Source: Bursaphelenchus xylophilus (taxonomy: Eukaryota; Nematoda; Chromadorea; Rhabditida; Aphelenchoididae). Taken from it: a stretch of 64,000 nt of DNA. Where the stretch lies: assembly GCA_904066235.2 (NCBI GenBank), contig CAJFCV020000006.1, positions 12,090,001 to 12,154,000 on the forward strand, given 5' to 3'. The position numbers were made by a program, and so were the translations under genes. The notes beneath the pieces were generated by a model. The model had not been told where the DNA came from. It ran no database searches and worked only from the letters and a program-made list of their open reading frames with translations. Of this stretch, positions 47,300-59,200 are shown piece by piece (position 1 is the stretch's first letter; every line of letters begins with the position of its first letter).

Positions 47300-48622
47300 T
47301 ATCGTTAATTTTATATTACGAGGGAGCAAATGTAACAAGCAACAATCAAAACTTTTGGACCCTGAAAACAACGGTGAGGAGATGAGTCAGAGTCGATGAA
47401 ACAGCGCAAACTTGACGCGAAAAACGATAAGAGAAAGTAGGGAATCGAGCAAACACCTTGGTTTAGTCAGCCTTTCACATAAACATCCATTAATTTTCAT
47501 TCTTCATCAAAAAATTATATTATCCATAAGGCTGGCGGATAAAAAACAGAAAACCTGGCATAAAAAAAGGCTAAAACGTCAAAGACTGATTTCAACATCA
47601 GCTATATGACGTATTCTTCCCTAACATTCACCATAACGACCTTGACAGGCTCTTTTTCCACAAAAATCGGCAAAAACATTGCTTTAGGTAGGGCTTATCT
47701 AAAACTCAAACAAAAAAATGCAAAAACCACCTGAGACCGAAGGAAAAGTGCTCTGGAACATGGGGAGAGCCCTGAAAAACGTGCTCCCTTCAACTTGGCC
47801 TAAGGGCATTTGGCGCGTGGCAACAACACTGGCCAAAATTCAAGTCAATTGGACTATAATTCCCAAGTGGGTATCAACTCTAAACAAAATGCATGGTAAA
47901 AAGAAGCGCGCGCGAAAATTTTGTGATGCCGAAAAATTTTCTTTTTATTTTTTCTTTCTCCCAAATTCCTATGAGCTGAATCTCGACGCGAAATTCAGGG
48001 AATGGCGGGAATTCAAATCGGAGCTTTCGGGTTTTCACGTTTTTTACGTGAAAAATGACGGGAAATTCGGGGGAATTGGAGCAAAACAGACGGATTTCCA
48101 ACTAATTGGCCTCTTCGGAGAGCAAAATATTGATACCTACATTGAATATGAAGTTACGACCAAAAAACCTTATTTTAGGCACTACAACAATAAAAATTCA
48201 AATTTTTTTGTGTCCAAAGCTCACCAAATAGCCGTTCAATATCTTAGAAAAAGGGTACACATCTCTTTTCCAAGATTCTTTACAAAAACACACGTTTTCC
48301 AGAAAAGCTGGCTAAGCCGGGATTACTGAACGTTTCCCACTAAAGTAATAAAAATAATGGCTCAGAACGAATTTTTCTCGCTTCGTCCCGCCAAAACAAC
48401 AAGTACAATGGGGGAAAGCACTCATGAATTCACTGATTACCTGCGAAAACCCGACTTTAATCATCAACAACAAACAAAAATCAACAAAAATATCAAAAAA
48501 ACAGGTGAACAACAAAAAAAACTTGATGGATATGGCGAATGATCATCGGGGAATGGGTGAAAACTGGAGTGTGGTTAGGTGAAAGTGCGTAGAATTCTGT
48601 GGGAACTTTGTTTTATAAAAAT
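47300..48622. other. Spacer between the importin-5 paralogues
   Basis: Holds the presumed promoter of copy 1 and the 3' flank of copy 2. A plus-strand open frame of 203 codons (47718-48329) begins with a plausible sequence (GRALKNVLPSTWPKGIWRVA) but I recognise no family. It lacks visible introns and a clear SL acceptor, so it is noted as a candidate only. One copy of TTATATTATCCAT is at about 47516. Confidence 0.4.
47718..48329 (+). CDS. Candidate unrecognised ORF, 203 aa
   Basis: An uninterrupted plus-strand frame between the two minus-strand importin genes. The first 65 residues are basic with Trp-rich amphipathic segments (WRVATTLAKIQVNWTIIPKW), which could suit a mitochondrial or membrane-associated protein. 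The remainder is rich in Phe, Lys and Asn and could be non-coding sequence that happens to stay open. There is no signal peptide and no conserved motif I can name. It is the longest non-shadow open frame outside the recognised genes, which is its main support. Confidence 0.25.
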   Translation: MQKPPETEGKVLWNMGRALKNVLPSTWPKGIWRVATTLAKIQVNWTIIPKWVSTLNKMHGKKKRARKFCDAEKFSFYFFFLPNSYELNLDAKFREWREFKSELSGFHVFYVKNDGKFGGIGAKQTDFQLIGLFGEQNIDTYIEYEVTTKKPYFRHYNNKNSNFFVSKAHQIAVQYLRKRVHISFPRFFTKTHVFQKSWLSRDY

Positions 48623-51600
48623 CTAGGCCAAGATTTCCTGGAGGGCCAGTTTTTTCTCTTCGGTTAGTGGAATGGCGGCCAAGACTTGGTTGAAAACTTG
48701 TTCGTTCTCCTAAAAGTGGTAGGAATTGGTGGTTTCAACCTATCTTGATTCAACTATCACATTTTTTAGCCCATTTAAAATTCATTTTCACCATCTTTCA
48801 CCTACCTTCAGGGTCTTTACGATGTTAATCAAGCGATTTTTGACATTAATTAGCTCTTCTTCTTGTTCTTCACTGCAAAATGCGCCGTTTTCAAAGGTTT
48901 CCAGGATAATTTCAAATACGCTGGGAAGATTCTCGTTGTTTGCGCCCAGAACCGCAGGGTTGTTGGCTTCAACCAGATCGCAAAAATAGGAATAAACATA
49001 TGGGATTTCATCGTCATCCTGCCAGATTGGGAGCCATCCAATGAAGGCGGGGATCACCGAATTCGCGTCAATCGCCGTTGAATTGAATTTGAGGATCTTG
49101 GCGACAGCTGAGACTGCATTTTCGGTGGCCGCGAGGGCGTCTTCGGTTTCACGGGCATCCGGAAGATTGATGGCTTGGGCCAAAATTTCGAGGGCTTGAG
49201 CGCAGAATTGAGCGTATTGAGGTCCTCCCTGCAAAAATTCAAGCTCTATACATCATCTACTACCCATAAGTCATCTTATAAAATCAAAATTTTCCAAAAA
49301 ATCATCAAAAATTATATTATCCATGACAAAAATTTTTCATTTCCCCCAAAAATATCTGCTTACCTTCATCGCCAAGATTCCAATTGCATAATTCGCGGCC
49401 TGTCTGACTTCCGGGAACTCATCCCCCGCATTTTTAATCAACTTTTCTAGGTAAAACTCTTCAAATTGGACAATCGCCTGTTCTCCGGCAAACTCCAGCA
49501 TATCCGCAAAAATGCAGGTGCCGCATTGACGGTCTCTAAATGAGCCTTCTTTGCCCATGAGGGCGGCAAATTTCTCGGCCATTTGTCCAAAGAATGGGAC
49601 AATTTTTTCGCCAAAGGTGGAGAAGAGGGCATGGATAATATCAGAAATCTTGATGACAATGGCGGACATTTCCTCGTACTCCTCTTCCATCTCGTCTTCA
49701 TCGTTGTCCGAGTCCTCTGCCAGCTCGGTGACACGTTCTTCGTGGGCTTCGAGTTCGGATTGGAGAGTTTTGAAGATCGAGGTGATCTCTGATTCGGTGA
49801 AATTCCTCGCTCCAGATTCGAGGATCAGCTCGGCCAAAGCGTTCAATTTGAAGGCCAGGACCTCTAGGTTGCTCTCTTCTTCGATGGACTTCCTGCAAAC
49901 AAAAAAGATTATAGCAAAAAAAATAAAAAATTATATTATCCATGATCCATGACCCTCATGTCACAAAATTGCTCATAACTCTGAGCCCACTGATCATATT
50001 GGTTTCAAAATTCACATCTAACTTCTCAAAAGAGCTGTTATCATTGGCTTAAAATCTCAAAACAAAAGCTCCCTCAAAATTCGCGATATTCATCAAATTA
50101 TCTTATCCATGAGCTATACTGCCCGACAATTAAAAGTGAAGTCTCGATTCTGAGCCCGATATTGCCCTGAGGCACAAGGTGTTCCCCCAGGCCTCTTCGG
50201 TACCCTACGCCGATACAGAGTACCAATTTTCAGACATGTGCACTTTAAACGCACTGTGCAACGGGCGATTGAAAAATTTTTGGGCGACAATTAAAAGTGA
50301 AGTTTTTAATTTTTGGACTTACCTGACCTTTTGAGGGATCTGTTGGGACGGAAACCGTGCAGAGACATAGTCAAGGTTACAGTGAAGAGCCCTAGACACA
50401 ATTTACGAAAATTGTCCAAATTTTATGGTACCGTTTCCCGGCATCAAGACGCGGGGTTTAGGTGCCACAAAACGGGGCCTTTAGGCACTATTTGTTGTAA
50501 GACTGGTAATTTTATGATGCTGAGTGCATCTTGTGGCATTGTTTGTCCAAATAATGCTGCGAGTATGTCAAGTTTTGGTGCGCTTCAAAGCGTTCTTGTT
50601 GATATGGATAACGGCTAGGTGCCTATTTTGACTTATACTGTAGCAGGAACCAGTACCCCTCTCGGTTTGATAGTAGGATCGGGGTGGATAGATATCCTTC
50701 TTTCCTAAAAACTTTACTTTTTATGTTATCGCTCCTTTTAGAGACAAAAATAGCGGGTATCACAACGGTTTCCTAAAGTTGCTGAAATTTACCGTCCATA
50801 ACCAAAGTGTAACGCCATGGTTTGGGTTTTAATGGCCCAAAACCACATCACATGATTTTTCTGGATATAAATTAGTCAAAAACAACATCATTAATTTCAA
50901 TTTCGCTGCATCGAGTTATGCGAAAAATGCTTATATACCAAGTTAAGTTAAGTGTATGGTAAAAACGGGGTAAGTACGCACTTCCAAGTAAACAACGCTG
51001 TTTTTAGCTGCTAAGAGGGTGATCGAAAAGTACAAGACAAAATTCGCGCTGATTCTGCATCTCATCTTTCGAAATTGCATCGATATTCTCCTTGACTAGT
51101 ACCGTTGTCGATAAGCACGCTTTGAAGCGGGCCAAAATTTGACAAACTCGCAGCATTATTTGTATGAAGTTAGTCAGAAAATGTATTCAGCATCATAAAA
51201 TTACCAGTCTTACAACAAATAGTGCCTAAAGGCCCCGTTTTGTGGCACCTAAACCCCGCGTCTTGATGCCGGGAAATGGTACCATAAAATTTGGACAATT
51301 TTCGTAAATTGTGTCTAGGGCTCTTCACTGTAACCTTGACTATGTCTCTGCACGGTTTCCGTCCCAACAGATCCCTCAAAAGGTCAGGTAAGTCCAAAAA
51401 TTAAAAACTTCACTTTTAATTGTCGCCCAAAAATTTTTCAATCGCCCGTTGCACAGTGCGTTTAAAGTGCACATGTATGAAAATTGGCACTCTGTATCGG
51501 CGTAGGGTACCGAAGAGGCCTGGGGGAACACCTTGTGCCTCAGGGCAATATCGGGCTCAGAATCGAGACTTCACTTTTAATTGTCGGGCAGTATACTTAC

Positions 51601-54600
51601 ATTAGTGCCGTAAAAACTCTTTCAAAAACCATCTTCTCCATGTCCAACTCCTTCACGGCGCACAGCAAAGCCGGCAAACAGTCGGAGGCGTACATTTTCA
51701 CCGAATTTTCCTCTCTAATGTCCATTCTTCGGAGCAAAATTTCCAAAACATGTTCCACATAGGGCGCAAACCCAGCTTGGATCTGTTTGGCCATCTCGGC
51801 AATGAACTCAAAGGCGCTTAAAAGGTTCTGATATGAGTCGGAATGATCTTCCTGTTCGGGGTGTTGAACTGCGCGAGTGTCAAAAGAAGCGGCTGTGATG
51901 ACCTGAGGCATCAACTGTTGAAGGTAGGGGGAGAACTCTTCTTTGAGGAGTTTGCTGAGTCTGGCTGAGTGGTTCATGATGTCAGAGAGTTCGATATTGC
52001 TCGTGGGGGTGATCAGTGCATTCATTAGATCTTTGGCGTCATTTTTGACTTTTCCTGGGTCTAAAATCAGCAAAAAGTTAGAATTTTTTGGATCTCAAGT
52101 GTCGTAGTTGGACGATCGGGCTTTTTTTTCGGTTTTGATGTAAACATACACTGTCTAGTGAAAGATAAGGTATTTTGAGGGATTTTGAAGGCGGTTTTAC
52201 TAGTCTATATTACACTTGAGGGAACTGGGACGATTGGGGAAACCGAAAAGTGTTATTTTTCTTCGATGCAATTGTCGAAATTAGGATAATCGAGGGTGCT
52301 GATTTCGAAAATGACATTCATTTTTTTCTCTTTAATTTTTTCCTTAAGTAGTACTGTAAAATAGTAATTTTTTTGATTTTTTTTCATAAATACTCGATTT
52401 AGGGGTTTTCGATGGTGCTGATTTCAAAACTCTTATTCATTTTCTGGGATTTGAAATCAGCAAGGTCGAAAACCCCCAAGTCGAGTATTCATGAAAAAAA
52501 AATCAAAAAATTACTACTTTACAGTACTACTTAAGGAAAAAAGTAACGATCAAAAAAATGAGTGTCATTTTCGAATCAGCACCTCCGATTATCCTAATTT
52601 CGACACTTACATCAAAGAAAAATAATACTTTTCAATTTTCCCAATCGTCCCAGTTCCCTCAAGTGTAATATGGACTAGTAAAACCGCCTTCAAAATCCCT
52701 CACAATACCTTATCCTTCCCTATACAGGGTATTTTTACATCAAAACCAAAAAAAATCCAACAATTCCAAAAATTTTATATTACACTTGCCCGCTGCCAAC
52801 AAAATCGTCGTGAACGTGTCGAGCGCTTGGCTCCTCAGACTCTTTGCCTCCTCATTGTTCGCATTGGCAATGATGAACTTCAGAGGCTCTGTAGTGCGCG
52901 CATAATACTGTGAAAAACTTTTTCCGGCATTCTCGGCGACAACCCCAATGGTGGAAATGACCTGCTCCAGGAGCGAGTTCTTGCCATTTTCCAGGGAATT
53001 CTTGAAAGTATGTTGTAGAACAAGCTCTAATTTCTCCATTATAAGGCTCAGATAAACGGCCATCACTTTTTTCGGCGAGTTATCGACAAAATTCTCCAAC
53101 GCCGCAGCTGAGTTGGCGACGATTCGAGGGGAACTCAGGTCATCCAAATAGCCCAAAAGGATTGGCAAAATTCGAGAATGGGACTTCATGTGGAGGGTGG
53201 GCGCAAAATCCGTGGCCATTTGGTTCAGACAGCGGCATACGGCGACGCGGACACGGGGATGCGAGTCCTGGCTGCAGGGCAGGACGAGTTCGTCGATGAT
53301 TTTGGGGATTATCGGCTCCAGGTCGTGTTTACAATCCTCTCCAATCGCAGCCAGAGCCATAAACGCGGCGAAGCGGAAGCGCCAATCGGCTGAAAATTTA
53401 AATCTTCGGAAATTTTTATCATGGGTAATATAATTTTTATCGAAAATTAATAAATATTCAGTTTTGTTTAACGTATTTTACCCTGCAGTACACATTGCAG
53501 TATAACAGACTGTGCTTTTAGCCTAAACATTTTCAAAAATTTCCATTTTTTTTATCATGGATAATAATTTTTTTCTCGAAAACAAAGATAAATTCCGTTT
53601 CATTTACCGTATTTTACCCTGCAGTACACATTGAAGTATAACAGACTTTGGTTTTAGCCTAAAATTTTTTTTAAATTCCAATTTTTTTGTCATGGATAAT
53701 ATAATTTTTCTCGAGAAATAAGAAATATAGTTTCATTTATCGTATTTTACCCTGTAGGTACACTTTACAGTATAATAGACGCTGCTTTTAGCCCAAAAAT
53801 TTGCAAAAAATCCAATTTTTTTGTCATGGATAATATAATTTTTTGAAACCCTGCGGCAAACATTGCCATGAAAAGGACCAATAACATCTATAATGGTCTA
53901 ATCAAGTCAAATTTCTCACATTCAACCTGTTTTAGCAGCTAAAATCACCAAAATCTACCTTGTTTTACCATCTCACTAATTGCCTCCAAAATTGGCTGAA
54001 CCACCCCTCCGACAGATGCGCAGATCCGAGTCAACGACAATTCGCCGACAATGTAATTCTCCTCATCTTCGTCGTCATCACTGTCCTCGGCTTCCATCCA
54101 ATCGGTGATGTCATAACTAATATCAGTCATCATTTTGAGGCATTCCTGGACCAGCACCGTCAAAATATTTGCGTCTTTTTGCTCCAAAGCGGTTGGTGTG
54201 GATTCACAAAGACATACCATGACTTCTAACGCGGAATGTTTGAGGCTTTCGTCCCGTCCTTCGGACTTGATGGTGCCCAAACAAAGCTCTGAGATCCCGT
54301 CCAAATGCGGGGTGATTTGCTTCGGGATTGCTGAGATCAGATCGCCAAGACATTGGAAAGAGCTGTCGTCTTCTTCATCCGACGCTACAACTTGCTGACA
54401 CACCTAAAAATAAAAAATATTCAGATTGATCACTAAAGTAATATAACTTTAGGTCAGGCTGTTAAAATCAAGCTCAACTTGCCTCGATAACACTTGGAAT
54501 TAGGTCAGAGAAGGCTTGAACAATGTCCTCATCATCCGCGTTCTCCGCTAGAAACGCGGCGTACGCTCTGACAGCGGATAATTTGACGCTGAGACTACTG

Positions 54601-55435
54601 CTAGCGAAAGAGAGGTGGAAGAGCTTTGAAATTCCTTCGAGATACTGGTCCTGATCAACTCCGAGGATATTGGGGACGTCCCTAAAGGCATTTATTCTCA
54701 ATTAACGCCAAAGTTCGAACAAAAAACGATCAAAATCTCCATTTTTCACCTAAAAACCAAGAACAACAAAAAATTCAAACGACTCACTCGATTAGATTCA
54801 TTCCAACCTCGAACAATTCCTCTGAATTGGATGCCACACAATATTCGAGCAACTGAATAGCTCCAGACCACTCCTGTTTACCCGTATCATGATCTAAAAG
54901 CAAAAGTTCAAATGGAACAGTAATACCAACAAACCGAGAGTTGTCTGCGCCAATTCAGCGGTCACATCGGCCAACTTCTTTCGCAAAGTCGAATCTGGTT
55001 CGTTTAGAAGATATTGTGTCGTGTTTTCGAAGAATTTTTGTTTTCCGTCTTCTCCAAGGAGCCGCCAAAGTTCATCGTGGTGTGAAGACAAAAGCTGGCG
55101 CAGAAGAACAAGGCCGAACGAGCGGCGCTGAAATTTGTATTTTCAGAGTCTTCACAAAGTTTAACAACTAGACCAACCATGAAACCCGGAAAAATCAACC
55201 AAAATTATATTATCCATGACAAAATCTCACGGACAATCGCCTAAAAATTGAAAAAGGAACTAAATAAAGAAATACCCACCTCGACATCCAAGTTAGTGTC
55301 CTGATACAGCTTCCACAGTTCTTTACAGCGTACATCCACAGGGATTTGGTCGTATACTTTCTCCGCGCCCAGCCTCAACTCGTTCTGAGAGCCGAGAAGA
55401 TTAGCCACAATCTTTTGAAAGGCTGGATCAGCCAT
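48623..55435 (-). CDS. Importin-5 / karyopherin beta-3 paralogue (copy 2), 10 exons, 1065 aa
   Basis: Tandem duplicate of the neighbouring importin-5 gene. Exons are 55435-55280, 55127-54935, 54893-54788, 54681-54483, 54403-53959, 53389-52790, 52060-51601, 49892-49364, 49228-48806 and 48709-48623. Exons 1, 2, 3, 9 and 10 have exactly the same lengths as their partners in copy 1 (156, 193, 106, 423 and 87 nt). Two donors must be GC instead of GT to keep frame (GAG then gcaagt at 54482, and GCGG then gcaagt at 52789). The long exon of copy 1 is split here by a foldback-filled intron. Sequence divergence is large, for example VKQADWRFRFAAF against NPDWRYRHAAIM, and RRSFGLVLLRQLL near the N-terminus. 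Copy 2 may therefore have a specialised, perhaps tissue-restricted, import role. An SL-like acceptor (tttattttcag) precedes the ATG by about 28 nt. Confidence 0.9.
50117..51593. mobile_element. 1.48-kb Tc/mariner-like foldback in importin copy 2 intron
   Basis: Ends TACTGCCCGACAATTAAAAG and its complement, with TA on each side (50115-50116 and 51594-51595). The arms of about 490 bp (50117-50620 and 51105-51593) are inverted repeats. Each arm encodes the same open frame (DLPDLLRDLLGRKPCRDIVK) on opposite strands and each carries one GCACNGTGC site. The right end abuts exon 7's splice donor: the intron's gtaagtatac overlaps the element boundary. No complete transposase was recognised. Confidence 0.82.
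52122..52757. mobile_element. 636-bp foldback that makes up most of an extra intron
   Basis: The left arm begins TTTTTTTTCGGTTTTGATGT and the right arm ends with its near complement. Internal words such as ATTTTGAAGGCGGTTTTACT are mirrored, with the centre near 52440. It fills the intron 52061-52789, which copy 1 does not have. Part of its core is similar to 34985-35090. Confidence 0.82.
53400..53850. repeat. Tandem array of about 130-142 bp in importin copy 2 intron
   Basis: CATGGATAATATAATTTT-type words occur near 53420, 53562, 53692 and 53825. Each of the first three is followed by CCCTGCAGTACACATTGCAG and TTTTAGCCTAAA-like sequence. The unit carries the dispersed TTATATTATCCATGA word in reverse. 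Confidence 0.8.
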
Positions 55436-56232
55436 AACGTTAGATAGAAATGTGGTTTGAAGCCCTGAAAATAAAAATAATTTAGGTCAGTTGGCATGGT
55501 TAATATAAAATCGGTATCATGTATAATATCGAAATTGTGGGGGAAACGAGTTCGGAAGTTGTGAACGATCGTTAAAAGATAAAAACAAGTGATTTTACGA
55601 CCATTAAAAAGGTTTTAACATCCGAAATTGACGTTTTGATGCTGATAACATGGATAATATAATTTTAATGGCAGAAGTGCGATTTCTTCTGTGAAAATTA
55701 CTTTTATGTTTGTAACATGAATAAATTGTTAGGTCGTTACTTCTGGAGCGGCCGAAAAACCGCAAACAAATTTTTGTCAAATCAAATTGCAAAATTGGCG
55801 CCCTAAAGAAATTTTCGTTGCGAAACTTAGAAGATAAGATAAAAAAGAGTAAAATATGCTATTGGACCATTACAAAACCCTTCAATGAGAATTGAAGTAT
55901 CATAATTGATAAAAATTCTTATCAGTAATACCTAAAAAGTAGGTAAACTTATCAATTGACAAAATTTCAGATAGGTTTCATCGTATAAAATGTCCATTTA
56001 TCAAAAAATAAAAAATTCTCGCTTGAAGGTCAATGTTTCGACGTAATCTAATAAATCAACGATAAGAAAGGAGGTTTACACTATAAAAATTGTATATTGA
56101 GTGCTTTTTCGATTGCCTCGATATCAAGAGACTACTACAATATCAGAGACTGCAAAGAAATTGCGTTTTCAACGAACTTTTTGTGTTAGCTCGCTTTTTA
56201 TGGCATTGTAGCCTCATTTCGAGTTGTAAACG

Positions 56233-59200
56233 ATGTCTGTATCTGTGTTAAAAGGGATAAAAGTCTTGGATTTTTCGCGAATTTTGGCCGCACCCTACGC
56301 TTCTCAACTTTTAGCGGATCATGGAGCCACGGTTTGGAAAATTGAACGGCCCGGTAAGTAGCTAGACTCTTTATGGTGTGATTGTTTATTTTCGAACTTA
56401 ATTTGACTTTTTTCAATAGGAGATTTCGAAAAAATTGGGAAAAACTTTTTATCGCACTGTGCGTTTTTTGTTTTCCTCTCGCACCGTGCGATTTCATTTT
56501 TCCCTTTCTTGCAAAGAAAAAGAAGAGGGCGAGAGAGCGCGCTCATATAGTCGAGTGGTTAGTGAGTCGGCTCGCGGATTGGAAGGTCGCGGGTTCGACG
56601 TCGATGATGATTTTGACACGACGGTCTTCTTAGGCATGATGCAGATAAACAATGTGTCACTGAGACTTTTCGTCGTTTCATTTTTTGACTGTTTTAGATT
56701 TGTAAAATACGCACCTCCCTTATTTTGTTGGAAATTTTTGGGAGAATTTTACCCATTTTTTCAGTCTCCGGCGATGAAGTTCGTCGTTGGGCGCCTCCTC
56801 AGGTCAACGGGCAGAGTTGTTATTTCGTGACGGTAAACCGAAGTAAAAAGTCTATCGCTTTGGATTTGGGCAAGAAAGAGGGCCTGGAAATTGCGAGAAA
56901 GTTGGCGACAAAATCGGATGTGCTTTTGGAGAACTTCAAAACTGGCCAGATGAAAAAGTTTAGTTTGGATTATGAAACCCTCTCGAAATTGAACTCAAAA
57001 CTTATTTATTGCTCCGTGACTGGTAAGAAGCTTCTTTTTTGTTCGTCGATTTTCAGGTTACGGCTCAACGGGACCTTACGCCAACGATCCCGGGTTTGAT
57101 GTAATCGCCGAGGCCGTTGGTGGATTTATGAGTATTACTGGGCCGAGAAATGGTGAGCCATGCAAGGTAAAGCCTTAAAACTTGTTTTTCGACCATTTTT
57201 TATAAATTTTTATAGAATTTTTTGAAAAATGAATTTCCCGCCAAATTTGGCATTGTGTTGCAAGGGGTTTAAGAGTTTTTAAAAAAGTATGTAATTGTGA
57301 TTTTTGGGGCATATGACTTCTTCGGTGACGAGTTTACTAAAATTTTTCCAATTTTGAGATGATGATTTTGGGTCTCACCACGAAAATTTGAGGATTTCCA
57401 AAAACCTTCAAAATGACTAAAATTTGTTTTTATTCACGTTTCTAAACTCAAGGATTTTTATGAACTTCTTTAAATTACTTTACAACTGCAGAAAACATTC
57501 GATTTTGGGTCCCACCACGAAAACTTGAAAAACCTCAAAACGTCTCCAAACCGGCTTCAAATGAAATTTCCAGGCTGGAGTGGCTGTGATCGACCTGTTA
57601 ACCGGTATGCATGCGTATTCTGGAATTCTAATGGCACTTTTGAATCGTCAGCAGACCGGTCAAGGCCAACGAGTTGAATGCAACCTGCTGGCCACTCAAA
57701 TGGCAACGCTCGCCAACATCGCCTCGAATTATTTGAACGCTGGTGTGCTTGGCAAAGCGTGGGGAACCGAACACGAGAGTATTGTGCCGTATCAAGCGTT
57801 CCGAACGAAGGATGACAGATATTATGTGGTTGGAGCGGCGGATAACAAGGCTTTCAAGGAGGTAAATGGGATATATGTGGAATAGAAGGGTCGAAAATTC
57901 TTGAGATTAGCCTGTATCTTGTCTATGGACACTTTTGAGATCAAAAAACTGAGTTTGAGATTTTTTGGGTCCCACAGCGAAAACATTTTCTCCAATCTTT
58001 TTCAAATACAAATGTATAGTGATTCAGAGCAAAATTAGTGCCTAGCTAGGCTTGTTTAGGCTCAAAAATCCCATCTTGGTTTTCAATTTTGGGTCCCACC
58101 ACGAAAACAACTCATTTTACAAAATTGATTTTAGACCCTTGGGAATAACTTGGACATGCAAAATTAATGTCCATGACGATGTTAGGACTCAAAAAATGTG
58201 CTTTTGGTTTTCAATTTTGGGTCCCACCACGAAAACAACTCATTTTTCAAAAGTGATTTTAAACCCTCGGGAATCACTTGGACATGCAAAATTAGTGCCT
58301 AGAAAAATGTTTGGGCCTAAAAAATCCCATCTTGATTTTCAATTTTGGGTCCCACCACGAAAACACCTTAATTTTCAAAAAGTGTTTTTATTGCCTTGGG
58401 AATGCCTTGAACATGCAAAATAAGTGCCTAGAGCAATGTTAAAGCTCAAAAAATCTCATTTCGGTTTCAATCTTGGGTACCACCACGAAAACACCCCGAT
58501 TTTTAAAATTGATTTTGAGGCCTCCGGAATGACTTGGACGATTGATCTTTTTACTTTTTAGTGATTAAAAATTGTTTTTACACCCGTATTTTAGCTGGTT
58601 TCCCTTTTGGAACTCCCCGAATTGGCCGATGATCCGGATTATGAAACCAACCCGAAACGAGTGGAAAATCGAGAGAAATTACTGAAAATTATCGGTGATC
58701 GGTAAGGATTCCGTATTTTACAAAAAAAATTTTTTATGTTTTGTTCTTTGCACCGTGCGAAATCACGTACTTGAAGTAAATTGCGCTGCACTGTGCAGAT
58801 TTCCGGATTTTGCACAGTGCAATGGAAAAATTTTTGCACAGTGCAATTGTTACATCCAAGTTTGGCGAAATGTTTTCGCACAGTGCAGTGAGTTTTCTTG
58901 ATTTGTCGCTTCTGCACTGTGCAAAACACTTTTTTTCAATCTGCACAGTGCACTCTCTCTCCCCGATTTTGTCAAAACAATTCCGCACAGTGCAGTGATT
59001 TTACTTGATTTGTCGCCACTGCACTGTGCAAAGAAATTTGTCGCTGCTGCACTGTGCAAAGCACTTTTTTCAATCTGCACTGTGCATGAATTTTTTTCAT
59101 TTTTGCATCGCCACTGCACTGTGCAAGACACTTCTTTTCAATTTGCACTGTGCAAGAATTTTTTGTGAGTTTGCACGGTGCAGTCGAAAATATTTTTTTC

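Noticed and set aside
52061..52800. Using the GT at 52785 (gtgtaa) as the donor of the importin copy 2 intron
   Set aside because: It puts the next exon out of frame with a quick stop; the gcaagt donor four bases upstream keeps the frame.
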